A DNA stretch of 11,456 nucleotides from the NCBI GenBank assembly GCA_049664225.1, contig JBATEX010000072.1, positions 1-11,456 on the forward strand, given 5' to 3'. This document shows, in pieces, positions 6,504-11,456 of the stretch (positions are counted from its first letter, which is position 1; each line of letters starts with the position of its first letter). The translations under genes and the position numbers were made by a program. Under the pieces are notes generated by a model that was given only the letters and a program-made list of their open reading frames with translations, was not told the origin of the DNA and ran no database searches. The DNA is from JAUVRX01 sp049664225. Lineage in GTDB: Bacteria; Acidobacteriota; Thermoanaerobaculia; Multivoradales; JAHEKO01.

Positions 6504-6896
6504 ATGAAGGACCGAAATCCAGAGAGTCGCAGCATCGGCGATACCAAGGCTCACTTCGCCGAGTGCGTTCGAAGTGTCGAGAATGGAGAGACCATCGTTC
6601 TGACTCGGCACGGTCGGCCAGTCGCCCGCCTGGTGCCACTCGAGACGATGGACGACGACACCCAGCGAATCCTGAGTGGCGCGCGTCGATCCCAGGTCAG
6701 CGAGGTGCGCGAGAGTGCGGTCGAGTACGAGGGACGAGCAGATTCCTCGGGTTACAAGACGGAAGCGAGGCGGAAGATCCTGCAGCGCCTGTTCGAGGAA
6801 GAGATCTGGCCCCAGATTCCCAGTGACCTGATCGGCAAGGGCCCGTCCAAGCACGAGCGCGAACAGATCCTCGGAATCGGCGAGGACGGCACATGA
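6504..6896 (+). CDS. Phd/YefM-family antitoxin with long C-terminal extension
   Basis: The product is 130 residues. Residues 9-48 match the Phd/YefM N-terminal DNA-binding domain: SIGDTKAHFAECVRSVENGE, then TIVLTRHGRPVARLVPLE. The remaining 80 residues are charged and longer than in most Phd antitoxins (about 80-90 residues in total). They include a helical GYKTEARRKILQRLFEEEIWPQIP segment and an end GPSKHEREQILGIGEDGT. The C-terminal part normally wraps the toxin, so the extension may reflect a larger toxin interface. The ATG follows a -10 box by 6 nt, and only a weak AGG precedes it, suggesting a leaderless transcript. The stop overlaps the vapC start by 4 nt (ATGA), a standard coupled pair. 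The inverted repeat in its promoter is the likely self-binding site. Confidence 0.85.
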   Translation: MKDRNPESRSIGDTKAHFAECVRSVENGETIVLTRHGRPVARLVPLETMDDDTQRILSGARRSQVSEVRESAVEYEGRADSSGYKTEARRKILQRLFEEEIWPQIPSDLIGKGPSKHEREQILGIGEDGT

Positions 6897-7285
6897 TCCT
6901 CGACAGCTCTGCTTTGATCGCGCTGGTCTTCCGTGAGCCGGAAGCCGAGCAGATCCTCGATTCCCTGGCCGAAGCCGAGGTCGCTGCCATCGGAGCTCCG
7001 ACGTTGGCCGAGACCGGAATCGTCCTCGGCGCCAAGCTCGGAGAAGCCTCCCGAGCGATCCTCTCGCGCCTCCTGGAAGACCTCGATCTCGTCGTCCTGC
7101 CATTCACCGCAGCGCATGGCCGGGAGGCTCGAGAAGCCTTCCTGCGGTTTGGCCGTGGCCGTCATCCGGCCGGGCTCAACTTTGGTGACTGTCTCACCTA
7201 TGCCACCGCCAAGCTGGCCGGCCAGCCACTCCTCTTCGTCGGCAACGACTTCAGCCAGACTGACCTGACTACAGCAGGGATGTAG
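6893..7285 (+). CDS. vapC: VapC-family PIN-domain ribonuclease toxin
   Basis: The 130-residue product starts MILDSSALIAL, the classic first PIN strand with D4. The other acidic positions are in place: E40 in TLAET, D99 in FGDCLTYATAKL, and D119 in the GNDF motif, with D124 in the following TDL. The length is normal. VapC toxins are Mg2+-dependent endoribonucleases, commonly cutting tRNA or rRNA, and are held inactive by a cognate antitoxin. Here the partner is of Phd type and overlaps by 4 nt. No separate ribosome site is needed. A hairpin repeat starts 3 nt after the stop codon, and the next gene converges from the opposite strand. Confidence 0.93.
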   Translation: MILDSSALIALVFREPEAEQILDSLAEAEVAAIGAPTLAETGIVLGAKLGEASRAILSRLLEDLDLVVLPFTAAHGREAREAFLRFGRGRHPAGLNFGDCLTYATAKLAGQPLLFVGNDFSQTDLTTAGM

Positions 7286-7287
7286 GC

Positions 7288-7326
7288 GCGGGGCTTGCCC
7301 CGCCTTCAGACGTTTCCGCGGAAACG
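7288..7326 (+). repeat. Two-hairpin repeat (module 3) after vapC; likely transcript end
   Basis: The first hairpin is GCGGGGC-TT-GCCCCGC (7288-7303), followed by CTT. The second is a perfect 16-bp palindrome CGTTTCCGCGGAAACG (7311-7326). The same order of elements occurs at 8379-8427 with longer arms. The position next to the vapC stop suggests a terminator or an mRNA-stabilising 3' structure, though no long U tract is present. Confidence 0.6.
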
Positions 7327-7466
7327 GCGGGCTGTTTCAGAGACGAACGTGAAATCTCTGCTTCGAGCGCCCAGTCAGCTGGGCGAGCCAAGACTGAGGT
7401 GGCCGGACCTAAGCCGACCTGGGACATTCGCCGATCTGGACCTGGCTTTTCTTCTTCCCGGTGTCG

Positions 7467-7844
7467 CTACTCGACCAACGCAACGCGCAGGCGTTTGAAG
7501 TCTGCCTGGTTGGCAGTGGCGAGCCGAGCATTGCAGCGCAGAGCAGTGGCAGCGATCATGCAGTCGGTCAGTGAGCTCCGGCGGCGACCGGATTCGTTGA
7601 AGAGCTCTGCGGTCAGGGCGGCATCTTTGTCGGTGAAGGGGATGAGCTCGGAGGTGATGCGGCGGGCGATTGCGAGCTGTCGATCGTTGAGCGGGCCGCA
7701 GAGGAACTCGGCCCAGGCGATCGAGCTCATGGCCAACTCTCGACTCGCCTCGAGGAGCGCTCGCAGCATCTGGTCTTGCCTGGTGCCAGGCCGGAGAGCT
7801 CGGATGAGGAAACTCGTATCGAGGTGGACAGGGGTCAGGCTCAT
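7467..7844 (-). CDS. vapC: VapC-family PIN-domain ribonuclease toxin
   Basis: The product is 125 residues. PIN residues are visible: D9 in HLDTSFLIRAL, E46 in SSIAWAEFL, D94 in SLTDCMIAATAL, and the final ATANQADF motif with D115. It belongs to a different VapC subgroup from the upstream copy at 6893, since the two share only motif-level similarity. It lies 3 nt downstream of its antitoxin gene and is probably translated by coupling. It is convergent with the other vapC, with 181 bp between their stops. That gap holds module 3 and a further hairpin (7368-7374 / 7379-7385). The expected role is site-specific RNA cleavage when the antitoxin is degraded. Confidence 0.92.
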   Translation of the reverse strand: MSLTPVHLDTSFLIRALRPGTRQDQMLRALLEASRELAMSSIAWAEFLCGPLNDRQLAIARRITSELIPFTDKDAALTAELFNESGRRRSSLTDCMIAATALRCNARLATANQADFKRLRVALVE

Positions 7845-7847
7845 TGG

Positions 7848-8114
7848 CTATAGCCGCGAAGACCGTCGGCGCAACTCCCGGTTCTTCTCTTCCCACTCGC
7901 GCAGATCCTCGGGGGCGAGATCGAGCGACTGCTGCAGCTCGTCGAGTGCTGAGAGTTGATCCTCGCCAGCTCTGGGTTCAGACCCGACTGCCATTCGAAT
8001 GGCTCGTCTCAGAGCAGCGGACTTGGAGATCTTCAGTCGTTTCGCCATCCGCTCCAGGTCCCTGACCGTCTCGACATCGAGCGAGTAGGTTGCCTTGATC
8101 TTCTCGCCAGTCAT
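7848..8114 (-). CDS. Ribbon-helix-helix (CopG-type) antitoxin
   Basis: The product is 88 residues from ATG 8114. Residues 5-44 form an RHH domain: a strand KIKATYSL, helix VETVRDLERMAKRL, the turn KISKS, and helix AALRRAIRMAV. The remainder is acidic and helical and should bind the toxin. The frame is open as far as 8501, and an in-frame ATG at 8132 exists, but the DNA there is a repeat element and a perfect 18-bp palindrome overlapping a promoter. The short start therefore fits best. There is no spaced Shine-Dalgarno site. The ATG falls 7 nt after the -10 box, so the mRNA is probably leaderless. It forms an operon with the vapC gene 3 nt downstream and should repress it through the palindrome. 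Confidence 0.85.
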   Translation of the reverse strand: MTGEKIKATYSLDVETVRDLERMAKRLKISKSAALRRAIRMAVGSEPRAGEDQLSALDELQQSLDLAPEDLREWEEKNRELRRRSSRL

Positions 8115-8119
8115 CCTCG

Positions 8120-8150
8120 AAAGTATGGCCATACTTTTCCAACTCGTCAA
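8120..8150 (-). promoter_or_regulatory. Promoter and 18-bp palindromic operator of the RHH-vapC operon
   Basis: On the minus strand, TTGACG (8150-8145), a 17-bp spacer and CATACT (8127-8122) form a promoter. AAAGTATGGCCATACTTT at 8120-8137 is a perfect 18-bp palindrome spanning the end of the spacer and the whole -10. A bound RHH antitoxin would exclude RNA polymerase. The start codon follows the -10 by 7 nt. Confidence 0.7.
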
Positions 8151-8236
8151 GTAGACACACATCCCACCTTGGGCATCACCCTTTGTAGACGCCAATGCGG
8201 CTTGGAAGCTCAACCCAGAAGTGTGTTCTCCACCCA

Positions 8237-8427
8237 TTGAAGCGGCCGGCGCCCCTGCCGGCCGGGGCGTGCGGGCGTGTCCGGACCCGTGCCAGTCGTT
8301 GCCTGTCGGTGACATTCTCTGTACCCGCGCCCGAAGAAGTGCCAGCCGATTCTGGAGCCGGATGGGTGGGGGATGCAGGGGCGGGGCTTGTCCCCGCCCG
8401 CTCAGAGACGTTTCCGTGGAAACGTCT
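8237..8427. repeat. Composite intergenic repeat (modules 1+2+3)
   Basis: Module 1 (8237-8325) matches 9886-9974 at 87 of 89 positions. Module 2 (8328-8390) matches 9247-9309 at 62 of 63. Module 3 (8379-8427) holds the hairpins GGGCGGGG-N5-CCCCGCCC and AGACGTTTCC-GT-GGAAACGTCT. It corresponds to the element after vapC at 7288. Modules 2 and 3 overlap by about 12 bp. Module 1 contains competing inverted repeats. The whole lies in the 475-bp gap between the RHH antitoxin and the exported protein. No transposase is linked, so it resembles a REP- or MITE-like family spread by an outside enzyme. Confidence 0.85.
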
Positions 8428-8589
8428 GTGCCGTCCTCCAGCATGGAAACTCCGGGCGCATCGGGGTCCTCCAAGACTTGGGCGTCCACATGCACCACCA
8501 CCTGCAGCCGCTCAAGAGCAAGGCTTGGCGGGTCGTGTAGAGTATTCCGTTCTACCAGCCAAAGGCACGCAACTGATTGAGGAGGTCAC

Positions 8590-9201
8590 ATGGGCACGTT
8601 TATCAAGACCTGGGTACCAGTTTCGACATTCCTGGCAGTACTGGGCCTCGTACCCCTGACTGGGCTGAGTGCTCAGGAAGGCTCCGACGCCGGCGAGCTG
8701 CCCGCACCGATCGGCTTCGTGGAGATCGACGGCGTCGGACGATTCGACATCCACCCGGTTCCCGAGGGAATGACGAGCAACGACGCTTCTAACCTCATTG
8801 CCGAGGGCTCCAAGCCCGTCGCGTACTGGCATGGTGGCACAACGGAGGGGGTGGGGGGCAAGATCATCATCTTTGCCCTGCCCAAGACAGGCGACCCGAC
8901 CCGATCGTCAGTCTGGGTGGAGTTCTTCCTCAGCGACGACCGCACGGAACTGGAAATGATTCAATCTCGAGGAATCACATTGAATCCGCGTCTTTCCGGC
9001 ATCGAGTATGAGTGGATGCAGCACTTCGGCCCCGAGGTAACGCTCGAGGAATTGTCGGTCGAAGGCAATGGACCCATGACTCTCAAGCTGCGATTCGACG
9101 GCTCAGCGACGCGCATATACTCCTCCGACTCAGCGCCACCAGGCGGGGTGCCGATGAAGGGCGTGTTGGAAGTCACTGGCCTGCCCTACAGACCCCTCTG
9201 A
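8590..9201 (+). CDS. Exported protein of unknown function
   Basis: The product is 203 residues. Residues 1-28 form a signal peptide with cleavage expected after LSA (A28|Q29). The mature part has a strand-rich look: IGFVEIDGVGRFDIHPVPEG at 41-60, then VAYWHGG, a glycine-rich GVGGKIIIFALPKTGD, and a long WVEFFLSDDRTELEMIQSRG stretch. No further membrane segment or known catalytic motif was recognised. It contains C-free, aromatic, acidic sequence typical of a periplasmic or surface beta protein. GGAGGT at 8581-8586 lies 3 nt before the ATG, tight as at the kinase gene. It stands alone, with repeat elements on both sides, and no operon partner is apparent. It may be a lineage-specific cargo gene of the island. 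Coding potential is well supported; function is not. Confidence 0.78.
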   Translation: MGTFIKTWVPVSTFLAVLGLVPLTGLSAQEGSDAGELPAPIGFVEIDGVGRFDIHPVPEGMTSNDASNLIAEGSKPVAYWHGGTTEGVGGKIIIFALPKTGDPTRSSVWVEFFLSDDRTELEMIQSRGITLNPRLSGIEYEWMQHFGPEVTLEELSVEGNGPMTLKLRFDGSATRIYSSDSAPPGGVPMKGVLEVTGLPYRPL

Positions 9202-9229
9202 GGTTACGGATCGCTCGATCCGCTGCCCT

Positions 9230-9309
9230 GCCGAAGAAATGCCAGCCGCCCGAAGAAGTGCCAGCCGATTCTGGAGCCGGATGGGTGGGGGATGCAGGGG
9301 CGGGGGTTG
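9230..9309. repeat. Dispersed repeat, module 2, with a duplicated first segment
   Basis: Positions 9247-9309 match 8328-8390 at 62 of 63 bases. Just before it, 9230-9248 carries a near-copy of the first 19 bp (CCGAAGAAATGCCAGCCG against CCGAAGAAGTGCCAGCCG), making a short tandem duplication. The following hairpin of module 3 is broken here (GGGGCGGGGGTTGAGCC). Confidence 0.8.
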
Positions 9310-9430
9310 AGCCTTCCGAGACCCTCCCAATCGCGAGATTCACGCGCGGCTCTACGTCTAGAGCTCAAGACATGCAAGCACCCGGTCACCCCTCTTGCTT
9401 CAGCTCCATGGTCGAATTCATGTAGTATCA

Positions 9431-9490
9431 ATTAGTGATATCATAGAGATGAGTCTGACCACGGCTGGCATCGAACCTCAGGAGGACTAG
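9431..9490 (+). promoter_or_regulatory. AT-rich leader with imperfect inverted repeat and 13-codon ORF before hicB
   Basis: Just left and inside this AT-rich patch, GTATCA (9425-9430) and TGATAT (9436-9441) form an imperfect inverted repeat around ATTAG. The perfect palindrome TGATATCA lies at 9436-9443. An ATG at 9449 opens a 13-codon ORF (MSLTTAGIEPQED) ending with TAG at 9488-9490, one base before the hicB ATG. The hicB Shine-Dalgarno site lies inside its last codons. It may be a leader peptide coupling translation or simply chance. Confidence 0.35.
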
Positions 9491-9491
9491 C

Positions 9492-9866
9492 ATGCTCTCT
9501 TATCAAGGATACTCGGGCTCGGTGAAGTTCGACGCGGACGAGGAGATCTTCTACGGTGAGGTCAGCGGGCTTAGGGATGTCGTGACCTTCCAGGGGCGCT
9601 CGGCTCGAGAGATCAAGCAGGCCTTTCGTGATTCGATCGACGACTATCTCGAACTCTGCCAGGTGACAGGCCGCTCACCCGACAAGCCCTTTTCGGGTCG
9701 GCTCGTTGTCAGGATGCCGCCGGATCTCCACCGGGCCTTGCACAATCTCGCAGCGGCCGAGCAGGTCAGCCTCAATCGCGTGATCGTAAAGGTGCTCGAA
9801 GCGAGTCTGGACTCAACGGGATTGCTTGAGAGCCCCGCGTCAGCTGGTGTTTCGGGGTCCGCCTGA
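9492..9866 (+). CDS. hicB: HicB-family antitoxin, apparently without HicA
   Basis: The product is 124 residues. Residues 1-60 match the longer HicB class: YQGYSGSVKFDADEEIFYGE, then VSGLRDVVTFQGRSAREIKQ and AFRDSIDDYLELC. Residues 70-105 form the C-terminal ribbon-helix-helix domain, with the signature KPFSGRLVVRMPPDLHRAL followed by SLNRVIVKVLEASL. This class carries its own DNA-binding domain, unlike the short HicB at 4037. AGGAGG at 9480-9485 gives a strong start. Neither strand within 300 bp upstream or downstream encodes a recognisable HicA. The upstream gap instead holds module 2 and the downstream gap module 1. It is therefore either an orphan left after toxin loss, a regulator acting elsewhere, or paired with an unrecognised small partner. 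Confidence 0.85.
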   Translation: MLSYQGYSGSVKFDADEEIFYGEVSGLRDVVTFQGRSAREIKQAFRDSIDDYLELCQVTGRSPDKPFSGRLVVRMPPDLHRALHNLAAAEQVSLNRVIVKVLEASLDSTGLLESPASAGVSGSA

Positions 9867-9885
9867 AGCGTCCCCGCCAGGACAT

Positions 9886-9974
9886 TTGAAGCGGCCGGCG
9901 CCCCTGCCGGCCGGGGCGTGCGGGCGTGTCCGGACCTGTGCCAGTCGTTGCCTGTCGCTGACATTCTCTGTACC
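9886..9974. repeat. Dispersed repeat, module 1
   Basis: This copy matches 8237-8325 at 87 of 89 positions, without gaps, and begins 20 bp after the hicB stop codon. It includes GGCCGGC-N6-GCCGGCC and an alternative CGCCCC/GGGGCG pairing that cannot form at the same time. Modules 2 and 3 are absent here. Confidence 0.85.
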
Positions 9975-10066
9975 ACGTTGATCCAGGCTCCAGGGAAGAT
10001 CGAATGGGCAGAATCCGTCTGTAGGAGCGTGGGTTGCCTTCTATATCCAGGGATGGGAGAATAATT

Positions 10067-10095
10067 AGGACTTTAAGTAGGACATAAGTTGGGAC
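10067..10095 (+). promoter_or_regulatory. Phased 12-bp direct repeats upstream of the xre-res operon
   Basis: GGAC recurs at 10068, 10080 and 10092, exactly 12 bp apart. The first two units extend to AGGACTTTAAGT and AGGACATAAGT. ACTTTAAGT is itself a 9-bp palindrome. The array ends 17 nt before the antitoxin gene and is a good candidate for the Xre antitoxin operator. No convincing -35/-10 pair was identified. Confidence 0.45.
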
Positions 10096-10111
10096 AGGCC
10101 AAGGAGATGCC

Positions 10112-10480
10112 ATGCAAAGCGCAGCCGTACGCAAGCTCGAACGGCAGGCAGCCCAGGAAACTGTGGATGCTGCCGTTGCAGTTCTCGAGTTGAACTTCGA
10201 GCAGCTGGCCGAAGCCCTCCAGGTCGATCGTCGAACGGTTTACAGGTACCGCAAGCGTCAGACAGTTCCGACTCCTGAGGTGCGAGTGCGTTTCGACACA
10301 CTGAGGGAGATCCTCCAGCTCCTAGAGGAGGTCTTCGCCACTCCAGACGACCGACACGCATGGCTGTATCGAAGTGTTCCTCTGCTCCGAGGTCGGCGTC
10401 CCATCGATCTCATGCTCCGGGCCGAGCTCGAGCCGGTCGCTGAGATCCTGGCCGGCTACCAGGCGGGTGCACACATTTGA
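10112..10480 (+). CDS. Xre/MbcA/ParS-type antitoxin
   Basis: The product is 122 residues. A helix-turn-helix occupies about residues 25-55 (VLELNFEQLAEALQVDRRTV followed by YRYRKRQTVPTPE). It continues into the C-terminal toxin-binding domain of the MbcA/ParS/DUF2384 type (LREILQLLEEVFATPDDRHAWLY, split here only by notation, then RSVPLLRGRRPIDLM and a final EILAGYQAG). The signature W-L-x-x-x-x-P-x-L-x-G-x-x-P-I-D-L-M is the family's defining feature. AAGGAG at 10101-10106 precedes the ATG by 5 nt. The stop TGA overlaps the TTG start of the next gene in TTGA. It should neutralise the RES toxin and repress the operon through the phased repeats upstream. Confidence 0.92.
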   Translation: MQSAAVRKLERQAAQETVDAAVAVLELNFEQLAEALQVDRRTVYRYRKRQTVPTPEVRVRFDTLREILQLLEEVFATPDDRHAWLYRSVPLLRGRRPIDLMLRAELEPVAEILAGYQAGAHI

Positions 10481-10965
10481 AGTTCAGCGGTCTCGTCTGG
10501 CGCCACGTCCCCAAAGGGGCGCACGCTCTGCACATCGGCTACATACTCAGAGCACGCGGCAGGTGGAACCGCGCGGGGCGGTACGGTTGCATCTACACCT
10601 CGACTACCCAGGCAGGTGCCGAGGCGGAGTACGACAAGTACCGCAAAGCCGCGGGCTTGACCGGGCTGGGTGTCGACCACGAGCTGGTCTCGATTCGGGT
10701 CACCGCAGAACCCATCGCAGATCTCACCCGTCACAGGGTCTCGCCAGTACCGCTCGGGTCGAGGTTTCTCACGGGAGACGAGCCTGGCGATCTGGAGCAG
10801 TGTCGGCGAGTTGCAGACCTGCTTCGTGCACAAGGAAACGTGGCCCTATTGGTACCTTCCTCCGCTCTCCGAGGCGAGACCAACCTGGTTGTCTACATCG
10901 ACGGGCCTGCCAACGCTGTGAACCTGGATGAGGGTCCAGACAGAATCGATCTGATGCAGAGCTGA
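10477..10965 (+). CDS. RES-domain toxin (NAD+-degrading family), TTG start
   Basis: The product is 162 residues from TTG 10477, overlapping the antitoxin stop by 4 nt. The N-terminus LVWRHVP (R9) and the RARGRWNRAGRYGCIYTSTTQA block (25-46, quoted for its G-R-W-N core at 28-31), followed by AEAEY with E51, are typical of the RES fold. That fold is related to ADP-ribosyltransferases. The closing LLVPSSALRGETNLVVYIDGP also fits, with the conserved serine and the N-L-V-V strand. RES toxins such as MbcT deplete NAD+ or, in some cases, modify a target protein. The cognate partner is the Xre/ParS antitoxin next to it. The length is normal. A 7-bp inverted repeat (10964-10970 / 10992-10998) overlaps the stop codon and may end transcription. 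Confidence 0.92.
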   Translation: MKFSGLVWRHVPKGAHALHIGYILRARGRWNRAGRYGCIYTSTTQAGAEAEYDKYRKAAGLTGLGVDHELVSIRVTAEPIADLTRHRVSPVPLGSRFLTGDEPGDLEQCRRVADLLRAQGNVALLVPSSALRGETNLVVYIDGPANAVNLDEGPDRIDLMQS

Positions 10966-10998
10966 GTGGCTGCAGCAAGTGCCTCTGCCAGGCCACTC
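10964..10998 (+). terminator. Weak stem-loop at the end of the RES gene
   Basis: GAGTGGC and GCCACTC pair as 7 bp around a 21-nt loop, with possible extension through one bulge. No U tract follows, so it is only a possible terminator. Confidence 0.3.
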
Positions 10999-11177
10999 CT
11001 GATGCTGTGTCTATTGTAGATGGGGGAGTGTCAAGGTATGTCGGTGGGTTCTGGCGTGATCCCCCTCTCAGGTCGGCTCATCTCCTCTGTAACACCTCGT
11101 AGGTTCTGCTCGACCAAGCAGTTGAGTGGAGTGCTCTGAAGGCGAGTCCCGATCTGAACAAATATGCCCATTCAGGC

Positions 11178-11212
11178 TTGATGATTATGTCGAAAAAGGC
11201 ATAATTATGCCT
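11178..11212 (+). promoter_or_regulatory. Promoter and 16-bp palindromic operator of the XRE antitoxin gene
   Basis: TTGATG (11178-11183), a 16-bp spacer and CATAAT (11200-11205) form a promoter. AGGCATAATTATGCCT (11197-11212) is a perfect 16-bp palindrome that contains the whole -10 and ends at the base before ATG 11213. The -10 is 7 nt from the ATG, which again predicts a leaderless transcript under self-repression. Confidence 0.7.
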
Positions 11213-11456
11213 ATGCGCCTTGAAGCTAGGAAGAGGGAACGAATCGAGAAGATGGGTGGTCGGGTCACGACTGTAGAAGAATGGCTCGAGCTGTCTCCTG
11301 AGGAAGTTGCCATCATCGACATGAAGATTCAGCTCGGTGAGGAGCTCAAGGCGCTCCGCCGCAGCAAGAAGCTCTCGCAGGAGAAGGCCGCAGAGATCCT
11401 CAACACGAGTCAGGGTCGGGTGTCGAAGATGGAAAGAGGGCAGGCCTCCCTCGACC
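11213..11456 (+). CDS. XRE-family HTH antitoxin-like regulator (partial)
   Basis: The visible 81 residues begin MRLEARKRERIEKMGG and continue with RVTTVEEWLELSPEEVAIID. An HTH of the XRE/Cro type follows at about residues 36-81: LGEELKALRRSKKLSQEKAA, then EILNTSQGRVSKMERGQASLD at the right edge. The pattern G-x-R-V-x-x-V-x-E-x-L-x-L-S-P-E-E is common in antitoxins paired with RelE/HigB-type toxins. No toxin gene is present on the left (10966-11212 holds none), so any partner would lie to the right, outside the window. An ATG at 11207 is in frame but lies inside the palindrome. ATG 11213 fits the promoter spacing better, and no Shine-Dalgarno site favours either. Confidence 0.82.
   Translation, partial: MRLEARKRERIEKMGGRVTTVEEWLELSPEEVAIIDMKIQLGEELKALRRSKKLSQEKAAEILNTSQGRVSKMERGQASLD

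Noticed and set aside
7848..8501. Long N-terminal extension of the RHH antitoxin frame up to 8501
   Set aside because: The extra codons translate repeat modules 1-3 and the promoter/palindrome. The same translated string appears from the repeat at 9230-9309, so it is repeat DNA rather than protein.
8432..8541. Plus-strand peptide ending ...QDLGVHMHHHLQPLKSKAW before TAG, possibly the end of a lost gene
   Set aside because: It has no start, the upstream sequence is palindromic repeat DNA, and no family was recognised.
8237..9974. Intergenic repeats as integron attC sites in a toxin-antitoxin cassette array
   Set aside because: The elements lack paired RYYYAAC/GTTRRRY ends, do not follow each gene regularly, and the genes lie on both strands. 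No integrase is visible.
10999..11177. Search for a small toxin gene or RNA gene between the RES gene and the XRE gene
   Set aside because: No frame with a start, ribosome site and family features was found, and no tRNA-like fold was evident.

Overview
The window looks like a GC-rich accessory region of an environmental bacterium. The best taxonomic clue is an 888-residue fusion of a Hanks-type Ser/Thr kinase, one membrane helix and a TolB/PD40-like beta-propeller. Such fusions are typical of Acidobacteriota (for example Thermoanaerobaculia or Holophagae) and some neighbouring phyla. This placement is inference from gene content only. No tRNA, rRNA, CRISPR array or transposase was seen.

Layout. 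1-238 (-): N-terminal part of a shikimate-kinase-like protein whose Walker A lysine motif is not recognisable. 340-903 (-): secreted protein built from six repeats of about 23 residues. 1098-3764 (-): kinase/propeller receptor. 3861-4246 (-): hicBA toxin-antitoxin pair; the 59-residue HicA starts with GTG. 4469-4503: intrinsic terminator for the gene to its right. 4570-5025 (-): exported NTF2-like (DUF4440/SnoaL) protein. 5184-6421: degenerate stretch where two diverged copies of a kinase 5' end lie either side of a lipoprotein endonuclease/exonuclease/phosphatase-family gene (5281-6090, -). The second copy is fused to the tail of a cyclase-family gene. 6504-7285 (+): phd/vapC pair. 7467-8114 (-): RHH antitoxin/vapC pair, convergent with the previous one. 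8237-8427: composite intergenic repeat. 8590-9201 (+): exported protein of unknown function. 9492-9866 (+): HicB-type antitoxin with no visible toxin. 10112-10965 (+): Xre/RES pair. 11213-end (+): XRE antitoxin-like regulator, cut by the window edge.

How the parts fit. From about 3.8 kb onward this is a toxin-antitoxin island: four complete pairs plus two antitoxin-like genes in about 7.6 kb, mixed with gene relics and short repeats. Three of the antitoxin genes (6504, 8114, 11213) share one promoter design. A TTGA-type -35 and a -10 box end 6 or 7 nt before the ATG, and an inverted repeat overlaps the promoter. This predicts leaderless, self-repressed transcripts. The other loci have ordinary Shine-Dalgarno sites.

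The intergenic DNA holds a modular repeat family. The element at 8237-8427 joins three modules, and each module also occurs alone elsewhere in the window. One module contains a GGGGCTTGCCCC hairpin that directly follows the stop codons of both hicA and the first vapC. All functional statements rest on sequence inspection without database searches.
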